Shown piece by piece: positions 36,056 through 49,955 of a stretch of 64,000 nucleotides of DNA (within the stretch, counting starts at the first letter, position 1; every line of letters begins with the position of its first letter). A model generated the notes under the pieces. The model did not search any database. It was not told the origin of the DNA and saw only the letters and a program-made list of their open reading frames with translations. Location of the stretch: contig NC_066531.1 in NCBI RefSeq assembly GCF_024679095.1, positions 7,340,742 through 7,404,741 of the forward strand. The letters are read 5' to 3'. The DNA comes from Eriocheir sinensis (Eukaryota > Arthropoda > Malacostraca > Decapoda > Varunidae). The position numbers and the translations under genes were made by a program.

Positions 36056-37080
36056 GGAGGCAGCTCAAGGGCACAAAAAGAAAAGAAAACAATAATAAAA
36101 AAAATCTCGCTACTCGCTGCTCCTAAAAAAGAAACAAAAGAGGTGGCCGAAAGCAAGGTCATATACGAAAGGAGAGGTGTCCTGATACCCTCCTCTTGAA
36201 AGAGTTCAAGTCGTAGGCAGGAGGAAATACAGATGAAGGAAGATTGTTCCAGAGTTTACCAGCGTGAGGGATGAAAGAGTGAAGATGCTGGTTAACTCTT
36301 GCATAAGGGGTTTGGACAGTATAGGGATGAGCATGAGTAGAAAGTCGTGTGCAGCGGGGCCGCGGGAGGGGGGGAGGCATGCAGTTAGCAAGTTCAGAAG
36401 AGCAGTCAGCGTGGAAATATCGATAGAAGATAGAAAGAGAGGCAACATCGCGGCGGAATTTAAGAGGTAGAAGACTATCAGTAGGAGGAGGAGAGCTGAG
36501 GAGATGAAGAGCCTTAGCCTCCACTCTGTCCAGAAGAGCTGTGTGGGTGGAGCCCCCCCACACGTGAGATGCATACTCCATGCGAGGGCGGACAAGGCCC
36601 CTGTATATGGATAGCAACTGCGCGGGGGAGAAGAACTGGCGGAGACGATACAGAACGCCCAACCTCGAGGAAGCTGATTTAGCGAGAGGAAATATGAAGA
36701 GTCAGTTGATATTTTGAGTTAAGGATAGACCGAGGACGTTTAGTGTTGAAGAAGGTGGCAGCTGAGTGTTGTCGAAGAATAGGGGATAGGTGTTTGGAAG
36801 ATTGTGTCGAGTTGATAGGTGGAGATATTGAGTTTTTGAGGCATTGCAGGACATAAGGTTCCTTCAGCCCCAATCGGAAATGATAGCAAGGTCTGAGGTT
36901 AAGTGTTCTGCAGCCTCCAGTCTGGAGTCGTATACTTCCTGTTGTGATGGTCTTCTAACGAAAGAAGTTGAATAATGCAGAGTGGAGTCATCGGCGCACG
37001 AGTGGACAGGACAGTTTGTTATGGAAAGAAGATCATTGATGAATAACAGGAAGAGAGTGGGTGATAAGACAGAGCCCACT
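36056..37080 (-). mobile_element. Jockey-like LINE copy 3, 5' truncated after the RT palm
   Basis: Matches copies 1 and 2 from near the 3' end (GGCAGCTCAAGGGCACAAAA) to just upstream of the SVLSPTLFLLFIND block at 37080. Short deletions and substitutions split it into ORFs 36159-36662, 36679-36873 and 36864-37088. The SCADD/YADD position reads CADD. It lacks the extreme 3' end (TTTACAGCAAAG) and a tail. Confidence 0.9.
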
Positions 37081-37185
37081 GGAAGCAACTGATTCTAAAC
37101 CTCAGTTATTTTATAGTATATGAATAATGGTAGTATTTATTGTAACTAATATGAAATCAATAATAATAACATTTATTAGTAATAA

Positions 37186-37372
<187 letters not shown>

Positions 37373-37756
37373 TGCAACAAAAAAGTATTGGTGATTTTCA
37401 GAAAGAAAAGATTTTTTTTTTCCAAATATGCCAGGTATTACCTTATTAGCCTTATTAGGCTACTTGAGCAAGTCGTAAAGGAAATTACATACACCTGTTT
37501 TAACAGCTTATGATAACTATTAAATCATGAAGATTATTATTATATTGAGTATAATAATAATAACAATCATTTGATAATATCATAGCAATAATAATGATTT
37601 GCAGCAAAAAAGTGATTACAAATTCTCGAATCATCGCAAACAACATGTTTTCTTTCATGATTGTCTTTTTATCATTATTATTATTTCATTACAGTGGCAT
37701 GTTTTCTTTTTATCAATATGATAGGTGTTTGCACAGGTGTTTGCATTTTATTTTGT

Positions 37757-38130
37757 GGGTAGGCGGTGGCCGAAATGGTAGCGTACTGGACCCACATTCA
37801 CCGCGTGATGGACGACGCGGGTTCGAATCCCCACGCTACCACTCGGATTTTTCAGTCACCGCCGAGTGGCTTAAAACTACCCACATGCTGTCCTGAAGAC
37901 CACCCATCAACCCGGACTCTAGAGGATGCCGTCCAAGCGAATCAAGAACGAGTTCCGGGGGGCAGCATGAGCCAATGCAGGATGGCGCCACTATAAACAT
38001 TCGCCTGCGCCAGAACGGGCTGGGCTGACCATCAGGCCCCACCTGGAAGAAGCCTTGGGCCGACCACCACCAGGAAGATGTCTACCGGCGCAACAGGCAG
38101 CGACGTAAAAAAAAAAAAAAAAAAAAAAAA
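37757..38130 (+). mobile_element. Full-length tRNA-derived SINE with poly(A)
   Basis: The head is GGCGGTGGCCGAAATGGTAG ... GCGGGTTCGAATCCCCACGC, with A and B boxes and a long variable arm like tRNA-Ser/Leu. A body of about 250 bp (Pro/Gly-rich by chance in translation) and a 27 nt poly(A) follow. Flanks TTGCATTTTATTTTGTG (37741) and TTGCTTTTGTCTGTG (38131) look like a slightly decayed target duplication. This is the cleanest SINE in the window. Confidence 0.92.
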
Positions 38131-39360
38131 TTGCTTTTGTCTGTGACATTAAGCTGACTATAGACAAGACTGAAGAATATTATATGCTAGGCTTCCAGTG
38201 TTTCAAAATAAATTTCAGCGTTCTGTCTCCTTAGACTATTGAGCATGAAATTTATTTAGAATGTGGAGGGTTATACTTTTTATGACAAACTTATTCATAT
38301 AAAAATTCCATTATGAAATCTTGTAAAATCACTGGAAAGAGGTAAAATACAACAAAGGCAATGTTTACCTGTTATCGTCACGGGCTCCGAAAGGTGTATG
38401 GGCAGCTGTTGACAAGCGGCGGCCCGTCGCCCTGGCGTTTGCCTCACTACAGTTTGGAGAGGAGCGCTGAGCAGCGTTTAAATAAAGAGTCTTCTTTTTT
38501 TTCCCTCTAGCCCCCACATTTTTACGCATTCATCCTTTAAACATACACTACAATATGCAGCCTGAAATGGCCTATCTGATGAGTATAAGTACTCAATTTT
38601 CGCAGAGATGTCGCTTGCCTCAGTATAGCACGGAGCCACGGAATTAAGATTTAATATAAGTCATTGTGGTAATGTCAACAATGTAAGTTGCATGCCTTAA
38701 AAACTTCACTTGTCTTATAAGAATACACAATTTTATACAGGAACAAATTTAAAGCATTTTCTAGTATAATGTGGGTGACATTTATCCACATCCTTCAACT
38801 ACATGTTCAACCAGAGGCAGCCACAGCCTTAAATACCACACGTACCAGACAATATTTGATAATAAATCATCTGAATTAAATTTCACTTACCTTTACCTTA
38901 TGCAACCTCTTTACTTATAATGATTTACAGGTAATACTGTAAAGGTCTATGCTAATAGTACTCTTGTGCTCTGATGAGGGGAGGTTCAGCTTGTATGAGT
39001 TATATGGGTGTTATACTGACCTTCACTTTTTATTTTTCAGCTGTGTCCATCAGTCTCATAGAAAGAAATATCATGTATTCTAAAACCATTGTTTCAGTAA
39101 TACTTCAAGGTAAACTTGGGGCACGAAAATGACTAAGGATGAGTAAGGGGAAATGATCAAACACCTACCAATATATAGATGATCATGTTACTGGTAAGTT
39201 TTGTTGGGCCTGTCTAATATTTATGTTTGTCTGCTAGATAAAGCTGTATATGTCTTACCTTCTACCTGCCACTGCTTTTTCTAAAGTGGAAGTACCATAG
39301 TGTAGTGATTGACTAATAATTTTATGTCGTGAAACATAAGAAACATTTCTTATTTCTTAC
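38131..39360. other. No gene; two inverted dispersed-word copies
   Basis: 38435-38465 and 38615-38640 contain TTGCCTCA(C/G)TA(C/T)AG.. words, inverted relatives of the 30.0-30.4 kb repeats. The rest is AT-rich, non-coding. Confidence 0.5.
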
Positions 39361-39363
39361 CTG

Positions 39364-39720
39364 CGGCAGTGAAGGCTTGCTTATGGGCGGAGATATTCCT
39401 CTTCGCCGTTGATTGCATTGACTGCCACTTCTTTTGGCAGTCCTTGGTGGTCCTGCCACGGGGAAAATTAAGCCTCCGTCAGGCGTTCGATGATCGCCGT
39501 CCAGACAGCCGCCTTTCCCCGGGCATTGCAGACACTAAAGTCTGCCTTATGCTCTTGGTATAACTGGGCCAGGAAGAACATTATTTTTCTTCCTGAGCGC
39601 AGTTATCTTTCCTCCTCCTCCTCTGCTCGGCGGCGAGAGGGGAAGAAATCGCCGCGTCGAGCTGAACAGCTCAGAAAACCTTCTGCCATAATGAAATCTT
39701 TGGTTTCAACGGGGCCGACA
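39364..39720 (-). pseudogene. Myb/SANT-like (MADF-type) DNA-binding exon
   Basis: The minus strand encodes FLAQLYQEHKADFSVCNARG and AAVWTAIIERL, then after a frameshift/stop near 39470 RTTKDCQKKWQSMQSTAKRN and ISAHKQAFTAAG. The L-x-x-W...I...KKWQ-x-M-K-S-x-A-K pattern is that of the Myb-like proteins that accompany Harbinger nucleases. It ends at donor GTAAGA (about 39364). The lesion in the loop between helices makes it a pseudogene unless it is a reading error. Confidence 0.6.
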
Positions 39721-39989
39721 TAAACAATGCCATTATATTTAAAAATCTCATCATTACCTTCTACAACAATTATATAACGGATGTAGTGTATTTTTAGTAA
39801 ATAGTTTTATCCATTTTACGGTATTATTTAGCCTAAGTATTGATATAAAAGAACTGAGCTGATAAGGTACCTCGCCGTGGTTGGTAGCGATGCAATCTGA
39901 ATCTTATGGTGAGAGCCACAACTTTTTAACCTAGTTATGGCGATACTTACGTCAAACACACAATTTCTTTATAAGTATGGCCCCTGGTC

Positions 39990-40373
39990 CCTTTTTATAA
40001 AAAAAAAAAGTATTACTAACTCGCTGGTGAGGGTGTCAGAAGGCGCCACCTTCCTCATTGTAGAAGAGGTTACGGTTAAGGTATTCCTGCACGACCGTAC
40101 TGGGCACTTCTGTCTCGCGATGAGTGTGTTTAGCTGAGATTGCGACACGGTGATGCAAGTTTCGCTTGTATCAGGAGCAGGGTTCAACTGCACACCTCTC
40201 TGCAGCATCTGTTCTCGGAGCTGCAGTGACGTCTCATGTGGCAATGATTCTGCAGCTGGTGGTGGTGGAGTAGGTGGTGATGAAGCAGGTGGTGGTGGAG
40301 AAGGGCGTGATGAGGTACTCGGTGAAGGGGTTATGTACGCATATTTTTGGCCCAAAATGAGCGATCGGACCAT
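39990..40373 (-). pseudogene. Pro-rich ORF, possible N-terminal exon (unassigned)
   Basis: The minus frame has a Pro/Ser-rich start (STSSRPSPPPPASSPP), a helical ETSLQLREQMLQRGV and VSQSQLNTLIARQKCPVRSC. A similar Pro-rich stretch is encoded at 42770-42830 on the same strand. The Cys pair suggests a partial zinc motif, but I cannot name the family. Confidence 0.3.
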
Positions 40374-40750
40374 TTTGAGATAAATGTTCCATCAACTCCG
40401 GCATGCTTCTGACAAACTTTCTACGGAGTTTGAAATCTGTCTCTGTCTTTTAAATAACGTGTCTGGGCATTTAATTAAATGGCACGCACGTGGCGCACAT
40501 AGTTTACATTTTGCGCTCCACGTGGAACTTCACCACATCTTTGTAGGCCTAAAGATGAGTTTTTTTCTAGCGTTTTGAATTTGAAGCAGGAAACGCTATT
40601 TGGCATCATCACAACACTGAGTGGCGTGACTCACTGCCTCAGCTCCCAGCGGACCTTTGTCCTTCATAAAGAGAGGAGGTGTGTTACCACTCGTCTCTCT
40701 GCATTCTGCCTCTTTCTTCATCACGCAGTACCTTCACGAGGCAGTCCACC

Positions 40751-42164
40751 ATGCCTAGACCAAGCAAGGCAACCAGAAACAGAAGAGAGATCCTGCTGAA
40801 AGCAAGAGAGGTGAGAGAGAAGAAGAAGAATGGAGAAAAAGGAAGTAATTCAGGAGTGGCGCCAGCTCAGTCCCCACCACCAACAGCAGCTGCTAGCATC
40901 ACGCCACCAGGAACTTCAAGCGCAAAGAAGAGGAAGCTTATTCTTTCAGCTTCACCTTCATCTTCCTCTACATCGCCTGAAGAAAATGTGATAGTGAGAA
41001 AAAGCGTGTTCACTACTATTGCTAGCAATATTGCCTGTAAAGTATGTCTTGGAATTGACGTTGCCAGTAACTTCATAAATCACCAAGCAGACACAAGTGT
41101 TGTGATACAGTGCAGTCCGTGCAAGAATGTAATACTAAATAGTGTTCCTGATAACCAAGTGCAGACCACTGTAAAAAACATTCACTCAGTAACTCTGATG
41201 ATAACTTACTTGTCAATGTTATTTGGACTAGCCTACTCTGGTGTTGAAAAGATTTGTGGCTTACTGAGCATCAGGCATTTTACTCGCGGGGTGTACATGA
41301 GATACGCAAATTACATAACTGACAAAACTGTTCAGCATACAAAGTCTTTGTTAGAACAAAGCAGAAAGGCTGTTTTCAGTTATTATGCCCAAGAACTTGA
41401 CAGACACCCCGATGAAGATGGCATACTAGATGTTGACGTTAGTTTTGACGGGACTTGGCATATTCGGGGTCACTCTTCTTTTTTTGGTGCTGGAACAGTC
41501 ATTGATGCAAACACTGGTCTAATATTGGACTATGAGACCTGTGGAAAGATCTGTCAACTTTGCATTGTCAGCAAAGCTCGCCATGACAGGAAAGAAATGA
41601 CTGACACTGAGTTTGCCAGGTGGGAGGAGAACCAAGCTCCCTCTTGCCAGGTGAACTATATAGGTACCTCAGGGGGAATGGAGGCTGCAGAGGCTCTGGC
41701 ATGTTGGAACAGATCTCTTTCTCATAATATGAGGTACATCAGCTTTATTAGTGATGGTGATAGCTCGGCATACAGTTGTGTAACTTGTAACACTTGAGCC
41801 AGACCAGCTTCAGCTTGTACGAAAGGTTTATGAAAGATTAGTTACTGATGAGATGATGAAAAGATGCCTCAAAGGGCATACACAAAACCCTAATGAGTCA
41901 TTCCACAGCAGATTGTGGCAGTACTGCCCAAAACACCTAAACACATCAAAGAATAAACTTGACTTTTCTGCGGCTCATGCAGTCAGTTTGTATAATGCAG
42001 GGTACAAAGACAGTGCTATTTATGAAAACCTGGGCCGAGCACTTTCACACATTACTGAAAAATACCTTGAAAACCAAGATATGAAGATGGATGTACCTTT
42101 GAAGAAGAGAATGAGAAATAAGCGCATGCAGAAGGAGCTACACTACTCGCCTGGAGGGCACTGA
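40751..42164 (+). pseudogene. Mutator-like transposase (PF20700-type), broken
   Basis: Start at ATG 40751 in a strong Kozak context (CCACCATGC) rather than the in-frame ATG at 40679. The N-terminus is basic (MPRPSKATRNRREILLKARE), then a Ser/Pro-rich NLS-like AKKRKLIL, a helical region, then the catalytic domain: DVDVSFDGTWHIRGHSSFFG (first Asp pair), GLILDYETCGKICQLC, QVNYIGTSGGMEAAEAL, ISFISDGDSSAY (second Asp). The frame stops at 41797 after CVTCNT. A later frame (41853-42164) resumes with KRCLKGHTQNPNESFHSRLW (candidate Glu) and QYCPKH, so a deletion plus frameshift removed the part between. A MULE-related cut-and-paste transposase family in animals. Confidence 0.82.
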
Positions 42165-42429
42165 TCCATCTTGACATCTTGACACACTCAACTTCAGATG
42201 CCGTTTTCTCAAAACGTAAGTTTTTACAATTCAAGTTGCTATAGCTTTTTTTATTTGTTGACCAATTTTCACCATTCTTGTGGCATATTACTTGTCAGAT
42301 AATGCCCTATAAACCTCCGATTTTACATTTTTTTTTCTTGGTGTGAAGAAAAAAATAGCTAAAGATTTTCAAAGTTCATAGAAAACGGGATTTTTCTAAG
42401 TGGAATGTTTCTTGCCTTGTTACATAAAA

Positions 42430-42431
<2 letters not shown>

Positions 42432-42514
<83 letters not shown>
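42432..42514. repeat. (AT)n microsatellite
   Basis: Pure TA repeats just beyond the Mutator remnant. Confidence 0.97.
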
Positions 42515-42519
<5 letters not shown>

Positions 42520-42769
42520 AAATAGAATCGGAGGATTGAAATATAATCAAAAAAGGAATTGCTAGGCAGTGTTTGGATGCAAACTGATCATTGGTGTTGG
42601 ATCCCTAGGCGAATTAAAAATGCTACTAAATTTCTCAAAAATTAATTTTCATTCATTTATTTTTACAGGTATCATCTCCAAATTTGGACACAAGAGGGTT
42701 TTGAAGTGAGACTAGTTTTCAATAAATATTTCAGGCAGCTAATTTTCATCGTATTTAGCATGCCTACCC

Positions 42770-42960
42770 CCTGAAGGGAGTGGCGAATCAGCTGGTGGTG
42801 GAGCAGGTGGTGATGAGCGGCGGGTGAGCGTGGCAGGATCACGACTCGCTTCATAAGCTCCTAAACTGCTCCCTTCCTGGTCTTGGCCGCTCCATCTTGT
42901 TCGATAAGCCTTCTTCATGTTGATGGCTCTCTTGCTACTCAACTTGCGTTTGTACGTCAT
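42770..42960 (-). other. Possible basic N-terminal exon (weak)
   Basis: Minus ATG at 42960 encodes MTYKRKLSSKRAINMKKAYR and then a Pro-rich SPPAPPPADSPLPS ending near GGGGGTAGGC, a possible donor. The composition resembles N-termini of Mutator-like transposases. It could pair with the 40373 frame across the inserted + strand element, but no splice phase proof exists. Confidence 0.3.
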
Positions 42961-43772
42961 TTCTAAGGACCTTTATTTGGCTGGAGTACAAACGAACAGG
43001 TTGCGTGCCCTTCCCCGTTGTTGTCTGGGTAGGGACTGGCTCCGCCACACTCCTCTCCTCAACTCTCACCAAGGAGACTGTAGAACAGGAGAGGGGGCCT
43101 CTATGGGAGGCCGTGGGCGGGTGGTGGTGTATGTCGGTTGCAACAGATGGCGCAGGTGCAGCGTTGTTTACATCCAGGCGCCTCCCCCCCTCCAGACACC
43201 GACTCCCGGCCCCAGTACCCATCAGCAGTGTTGCTACATGGGATCAGGCAGCAAATGATGCTACTTTTTTCTTCAGTCTGGTTATTTCCCATTTTAAATA
43301 AAAAAACATAAAGAAAGAAAAATACTAAAATGAACAGTAAGAACTAAATATATTTATCAGGTAGATATAGCCTGACTGCATGTCATGTTAGTAATGCTAT
43401 ATTATTGTACCGTAGTTATATTACTTTATCTGCATTTGTGGGAGGTTAGCAGTGGTTAGATGTGCTTTATGTGTTTTAACTGTCTGTATACACACAGGAA
43501 TGAACCGAGGTTGTAGCCCAACTGCCTTTCTTTCAAAACATGTTTTTTCTCTCAACCTCAGTGTTTTAGCAGCACGCTGACTTAATTCCTCCAGTAATTA
43601 TTTACATAGATTTGTTGGTTTGTAGGGGGAAAGAGTGGGTGGATAAGATTACCTTGGGCTAACCGATATACTGGTTATTATAGCGCTACTTCCAGAACGT
43701 CTTTCTCAGATCGACGGCAACGCTGCCGTCATTCAAATATCAACACACCGGCCCCTCGTGTAACTGCCCGCC
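42961..43772. other. No gene; presumed 5' region of the THAP gene at its right end
   Basis: GC-richer at 43000-43250 with overlapping spurious ORFs, then AT-rich. The 100 bp before the THAP ATG has no clear TATA box. Confidence 0.4.
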
Positions 43773-43873
43773 ATGGCTCCAAATCTTAAATGTGCGGCCT
43801 GCTGTGTTTGTGGGAAAAAACGAAGAACACACCCTGGTGTGAAGCTTCATTTGTTCCCAAAGGATGCCAGACG
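43773..43873 (+). CDS. THAP gene exon 1: first half of THAP zinc finger
   Basis: ATG in GCCGCCATGG-like context (CCCGCCATGGCT). Encodes MAPNLKCAACCVCGKKRRTH and VKLHLFPKDARR: the first Cys pair and H-x-FP-x-D motif of THAP. Ends at AGACG|GTAAGT, phase 2. Confidence 0.85.
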
Positions 43874-44439
43874 GTAAGTGAAGATATATGTGGAAATTCT
43901 GACTTCTAACTTCCGCAAAATAATGAATTTCTGCGAGCAACTAGACACAACAGTGCTCTGAAGGCAAGCGAAATACGTAATGTATATTGTACACAAGCCA
44001 TTCATGCAGTCCACAGATCCCCTCAGACAACACCGGGGTGACTGTTCTTCAAGATAATGCAAGGCACCTACTTATAACTGTCCTTATCTTAAAGGTCTAT
44101 GATTTTTTTTCAACCCTTAAATTTTTATGTTGACATGAAAGATTTATGGACCGATTTATCTATTATACTGAGCAGTGAAGTTACTTTTTCAATGCATCGA
44201 TGCAGCCGGCCACAGGCCTGGTTGGGTAAGAGGTCAGGTCAGGCTTGGCCAAAGTTATCTCCTCACATTACAGTTAAATTAGGAAGAAGAAACCCCTAAC
44301 CCCTCACAAAATCAAAAGGAAGGCAAACTGTTTCTGGAGTTGACCCGCTGACTTAACCGTTGATTACCTGTGACAAGAAGTGTGAAGTATATTACATTTC
44401 AGAAATTTACCTAACCTTGCCTCACTGCCAAAATGCAAT

Positions 44440-44586
<147 letters not shown>

Positions 44587-45581
44587 CAAAAGATTCAAAA
44601 ATACAAGATGTAGAGATTATAATGTGTGAATATTAACTTTGTGTGAGATATGGCTGCAATTCATTCAATATTATCAAAATCTGAATGAAGCTGCACTTTA
44701 CTTGATGCATAGTCAGAAGTAAATTATTATGTGACATTGACTCATATTCATATGCCGAAGTACTGTTAGATGACACCGTCTTATTACTGAGCTAATTCAC
44801 AAGAGGCCTCCTCGATCCTTACTCAGATACATTCTAACTACTGGGGCCTTTCATCAAGGTTTGCTAAGGACAGGTATATATTTGGCAATACAAAATTAGT
44901 CAGTATTTTTTTTTTATTATATGCAGATTGATGATTTCATTTAAACCCAACATATACAGGTATACTTGAAGTTGCCTTGGACTAAATCCATTATGATAAT
45001 GGGAAGACAAAACACAAATATTTCACTAGCAAAGGAAAGAGCAGTCTGTTTAAATTTGCCCTACATTGCATCATAAATGTTTTGAAAATAATATATATTT
45101 AAAATATGTTTGTTTTTTTCAGTTTGTTTCAAATTAAATTTTGTAAGGGGTACCAAAGTCAAACAGAGCCATTCATTATAAACAGGTATTGCATTGCAGC
45201 CAATATTATTTTCATATTAACCCTTAGAAGACAGCGGTGTTTGAAGAGTAGCTATCCGAAAATGAATGGTCTATACTCTATACATATAGTCATTGCCGAC
45301 CTTAGGACCGTAGCATAAATATATATAGTTACTCTGCATAATACGTAGATATTTTTTTTTTTTGTATCGTCTACTATAGATCCTACCGCAATCTCTAAGT
45401 GTTGTTAGTTTTCTGCCATTCAAAACTGACTGACTGAATTTAGGACTGTCTATGTATATTTCCACTGCTGTCTAAGGTTTAAAGATTATATAAATTTTTA
45501 AGGTCTGTTGCTTTCTTTCATTACATTATATTTTGTATTGATTAACAATAATTAGTTAAAATTACCATGTTTTTACTGCAG

Positions 45582-45715
45582 GTGCCTCCAGTGGGTGAAA
45601 GCCTTGAAAATTGGCTTTCAAAAGCATACTCAAGCCATCTGTAGTGACCACTTTGATGGGGTTCATTTTGGCAGCAAGGGCCAGCTGCTGCCGACTGCAA
45701 CCCCACGTCACACAG
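45582..45715 (+). CDS. THAP gene exon 2: second half of THAP zinc finger
   Basis: Acceptor TTTACTGCAG. Encodes CLQWVKALK, AICSDHFDGVHF (C-x2-H ligands) and QLLPTATPRHT (LLP-x-A-x-P, the AVPTIF-like end). Donor ACACAG|GTAAGA. Joined to exon 1 it gives a complete C2CH finger. Confidence 0.88.
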
Positions 45716-45755
45716 GTAAGACGAAGTTATGCATGCTCCTTATTTATGACTTTCT

Positions 45756-45808
<53 letters not shown>

Positions 45809-47206
45809 GTGTGTGTGTGTGTGTGTGTGTGTTTGTTAGTAAATGTAATACTTATACCCATTATCTATTTTGCAGATGGCCATGAGGAGCAACCACCCAC
45901 TGGGTTCCCGGGTAATAGTCACAGCATTTTCTTGTGTACCAAATGCAATGCATGAGTTGGTAATAGACTAATAGTGAAAGAAACCTTGATGCATTGAACA
46001 AAAGTTAGATTTCCACACTTGATGGGTTGAGTGTATTCACCTGACAGATAAGAACAAATAGTAGTTTTGTAATCATTATCACTTACTTTTGATTGATTTG
46101 CTTACCTCAGCATCATCACACAATGCAGCCGCCATTGACTTGGAGCCAATGGAGTTGGAACTCTCCTCTACACAGATTGTGCTGCCACATTATGGTTAGT
46201 GAAAATTAATTATAGTAATTACTTTACATTGTAATAAGCCATTAATATTTTGCCATGCTCATTATTATTGTTGTTGTTTTACTTTATCTTCATACTTTGG
46301 TGATTTTCAAGTTTGCAATTTAATGTTGTCTGTGTCACTGACATCCTTTACTTCATGTTTTTTCCTGGTAATCTTGCATTATGATGAATCGCTCATTCTG
46401 ATGTTGGCCGCCAATGCTTCTAACACAAATTGGTGCCATACAAGTGGTTGGTGACCATAAGTATCTCAGCAACCTGGCTACATCCATGCCATTCCTATCA
46501 CGGTGCATGGAGCAAGCTTCACATAACTTTCAGACAGAGACAGCTCAATTATCGTTTTATTTCAGATTCATTGTTTTGCTCAGTCTTTTAGGTGCAGTGT
46601 TAGTATTACTAGTGGTAATATTAATACAATTAATGTATTAATTTTCATTGATTTATCAATATTTATATTATTATATCATTAGTGTTTAAAATTTATAATG
46701 CTAATAGTAACATAAACAAAAATATCATAACTATATTTAGCTATACTCATTTATTATTATTGCTTTTCTTATTATTAATCCCTTCAGTGTCCTAGCACTT
46801 TACATCTAGTGCTTTTCCGTCTAGCAGCCAAAGTTGTGGCCCTTGTGAATGTGTATGTCCTAAGTGTTCATTGGTGTAACTAGCTATACATCATCAAAAT
46901 CTGCATCTCTCTCCCTTCTCACCCAGTTGTCCCCATATGTACATCCTTTCAGTATCCAAATAATTTCAATATACCTCTTCTAATCACTTAACTAATGAAG
47001 TCAGTTTATATCATACCCCATAACTCTTCCTTCATGATCATAACATCACCTGGCCTCTTAATTCCCGGGTACACCAACAAACCCACTTGGCAATTCTCAT
47101 CTCTGTATTTTACCATGTGGACATAATCTTCCGTTTCCTTCCATGTTTCGCTGTCGAATATTATTCCACGTCTTACAAAACCACATCCCAACAGATCCGA
47201 ACACAG

Positions 47207-47425
47207 CTTTCGGTAACACCCAAGATAATGTGGCAGCCCAAGAGGAGAGTCCAAGAAAGAGGCCACGGGTGGACTTAAATAGAACTCAACCACCCCCTGA
47301 GGAATGTGGCAGTATCCAACCCCACCTGCTCAGTGTCCCCCAAGCCACACATGAAAATGAACTGCAGCCTGACCCTGACGAGTGTGCTCCCCATTGCACT
47401 GCACCAGCTCCATGTGCTGATTTTG
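47207..47425 (+). CDS. THAP gene exon 5: linker with NLS
   Basis: 219 nt, phase 1 to phase 1. Encodes EESPRKRPRVDLNRTQPPPE and an acidic/Cys-containing tail (PDPDECAPHCTAPAPCADF). Low-complexity linker with a probable nuclear localisation signal. The smaller exons 45876-45911, 46111-46194 and 48663-48722 encode similar acidic linker sequence. Confidence 0.6.
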
Positions 47426-49955
47426 GTATGAATACTATTAGTTTTTATTGATTGTTGTGTTATTAATCTAATTATGACTTCACAAAATCATGCAAGAGCA
47501 GCATGCCATCATGCTCCTCTGAAGCAGAGGGAGAGGGAATAACTCCTCTGCTTTGATGAAAAAGCTGTGAAACAGACCACCACAGCATTGCAACAAAATC
47601 ATTAAAACAGTACTTTCTCACTGAATGTTTGGTTGGTTCAAAAAATTGCAGCTATTAATGAAATGCGATTGATAGTTTGAATCAGCATTTGAGCGTGGAC
47701 CATCCTACCTTGTGGATGATATTTCACCATCATATAAATTTATACTCATCACATTAGTCATGCAAATGTCCACATCATTTTACACAAACAAAAGGAAGGA
47801 AATTAAATTCCCTCACTTATTTAACTTAGGCATCCCGGGAGAGTTGTTGAATTCCTTCATAACTGCTGATTTATGTATCCTGAAATGATTTGATATTGAT
47901 TGTCATAAAAATTTTTTTTTCCATAATCACAGAACCATGTTATTTTGTATATAATACATTTGTCCTTTACAGTCTTTGATGGTGCATCCCTTCAGGCTGT
48001 CAAGTTTAGTAGCTACTCATGAGACGTATTTCGTAATAATCATTAATTTCCAGATGCTTTGCAATAAAAAAGTGTCATGAAACCTGCCGCAAAAAATAAT
48101 CAGCTATAGTCAACCCTTGCTTTAAAGAACCAATTTGGAGGAGGGGGGTGATGTTATATCCAAAAATCTTTAACATTTGAAGCATCCAATTTTTTTGTGT
48201 ATAACAAACATTGTCTATTATATGAGCCTAAGAGTTCCCTGTTTCCCTATATAACAATTCTTTTCTTGTATGTGATGCTTAATCCTGACATGCATTTCCA
48301 TTATCAGCAGGAAGAGTAATTATAAGAATAACTGTACATATAGCTGATATTAATGCTGATTTAGAGAGAAAGTTGATGCTAATATCCTTACTTTTAGTAG
48401 TCCTGCCCGCTAAAATGACAAAAAAAGACAGTAATACATCATCAGCATCATCATCGTTTAACGTAACAATGATGCACATTAAAACAATGTACATGTAGCC
48501 CAATGAGTGCACGAGATCATTTACCTCAACAGAGACTCACGCCAAGTCTGGTAGTCCTTCTCTAAATTCTGTGCCAAAATTTGTGACGCCAAGTATAATA
48601 ATTAATTTTAGTGACCATTTGCATCCATTTTTCACTGTGATTAAGAAATTGCCTCTCAACAGGGTGTGAAACTGAAGGGGTTGGAGGAAACCCAACTCGG
48701 CCATCAAGCTCACCAAAATACAGTAAGCAAGCTCTCGTGCTCAGTGATAATTTATCCTCTAGTTACTGTTCAGTGTTGTTATGACCACATTTAATGTGTT
48801 GGAAACATTACAGCTTAATAATATACCTCACATCCCTGCATACAAATTGATTTCAATATTTAACTGTTACACCAGTACATATCTTCAGAAATTATATGTA
48901 AAAAGGTTGATATTTTGAATGACATTTAAACTGTTTATTATATTCTTATGGCAGTAATGAGTGATCAGAACATAGGTCTTATGTTCTTGATAGCATAGGT
49001 TCAAATTTTGCCATAGGCTGGCAATTGATAGTAACAGTAGTGTCCACAAATACCTGCCTGTCTCTTGTTTATCCTGTTCCACTTTAAACCATGACTGGTC
49101 AAGCTTTGAAGAGGTAGCATAACCCTGAAGTGCCACTAACAAACATTTGTCCATGCTACTGATGTGATCATGTTTACCATTTACTCCCAAACATGGCAGC
49201 ACCCTAGAAATGAGGTCAATATCCCTGCTATTTAATATCCCATCTTTAATCACATACTCAGGCTTTTCCTTGTATTATGAAACCAAAAAATGTGATTCTT
49301 CATACGTTATTCTTAAAGGGATAGTCGTGAGTATCAGGGAAATGGGAGCTACAAGGAACAATATTATTCTCTAAACTTAATGTATGCATGGGAGACATGA
49401 GGCTGAACCATTCCACATCAACCACATTACACTGGATGGACATGTGGAAGAGCTGGGATAATAATTGAATTATGATCTATGCAAATGTTCAAATGGTTTT
49501 AATAAGTAATAAGGATTAGTGTGTTGGGTAAAGTGGCACATCCCGGATACCACCAGTTTAATGGATTATAATTGTGAAAAGGAAAGTTAGATAGCAGGCA
49601 GGATTTGGGTATGACTAACACTGCAGAAACAGAGAATTTTTAGATTTTTAGTGTGGCACCATTTTGACGTATGTTTCAGTAGAGATGTATATGGATAATC
49701 AGTGCTTGTAGATCTTGATATTATTTCTGTCAAGTCTCCAGTTGTACCCTCTCCCCCATCTGGAAATACTACTCTTGTCAGGTAATCTAACTAAAGCCTT
49801 TCCAGTCTAAGCTGGCGTGCAGATAAAATGTCATTGCTTAGATTCACTGTCCTAATAGCAATAATAATGCATTAACATGCACATATTTTATTATTTAGAA
49901 TTGTGAGAAGAGTGCTGTGAAATTTAACTTTTAATATTGGTGTATGCATTTTCAG

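Noticed and set aside
37757..37850. Genuine tRNA-Ser/Leu gene
   Set aside because: It continues directly into a SINE body with poly(A) and a near target duplication, so it is a SINE head.
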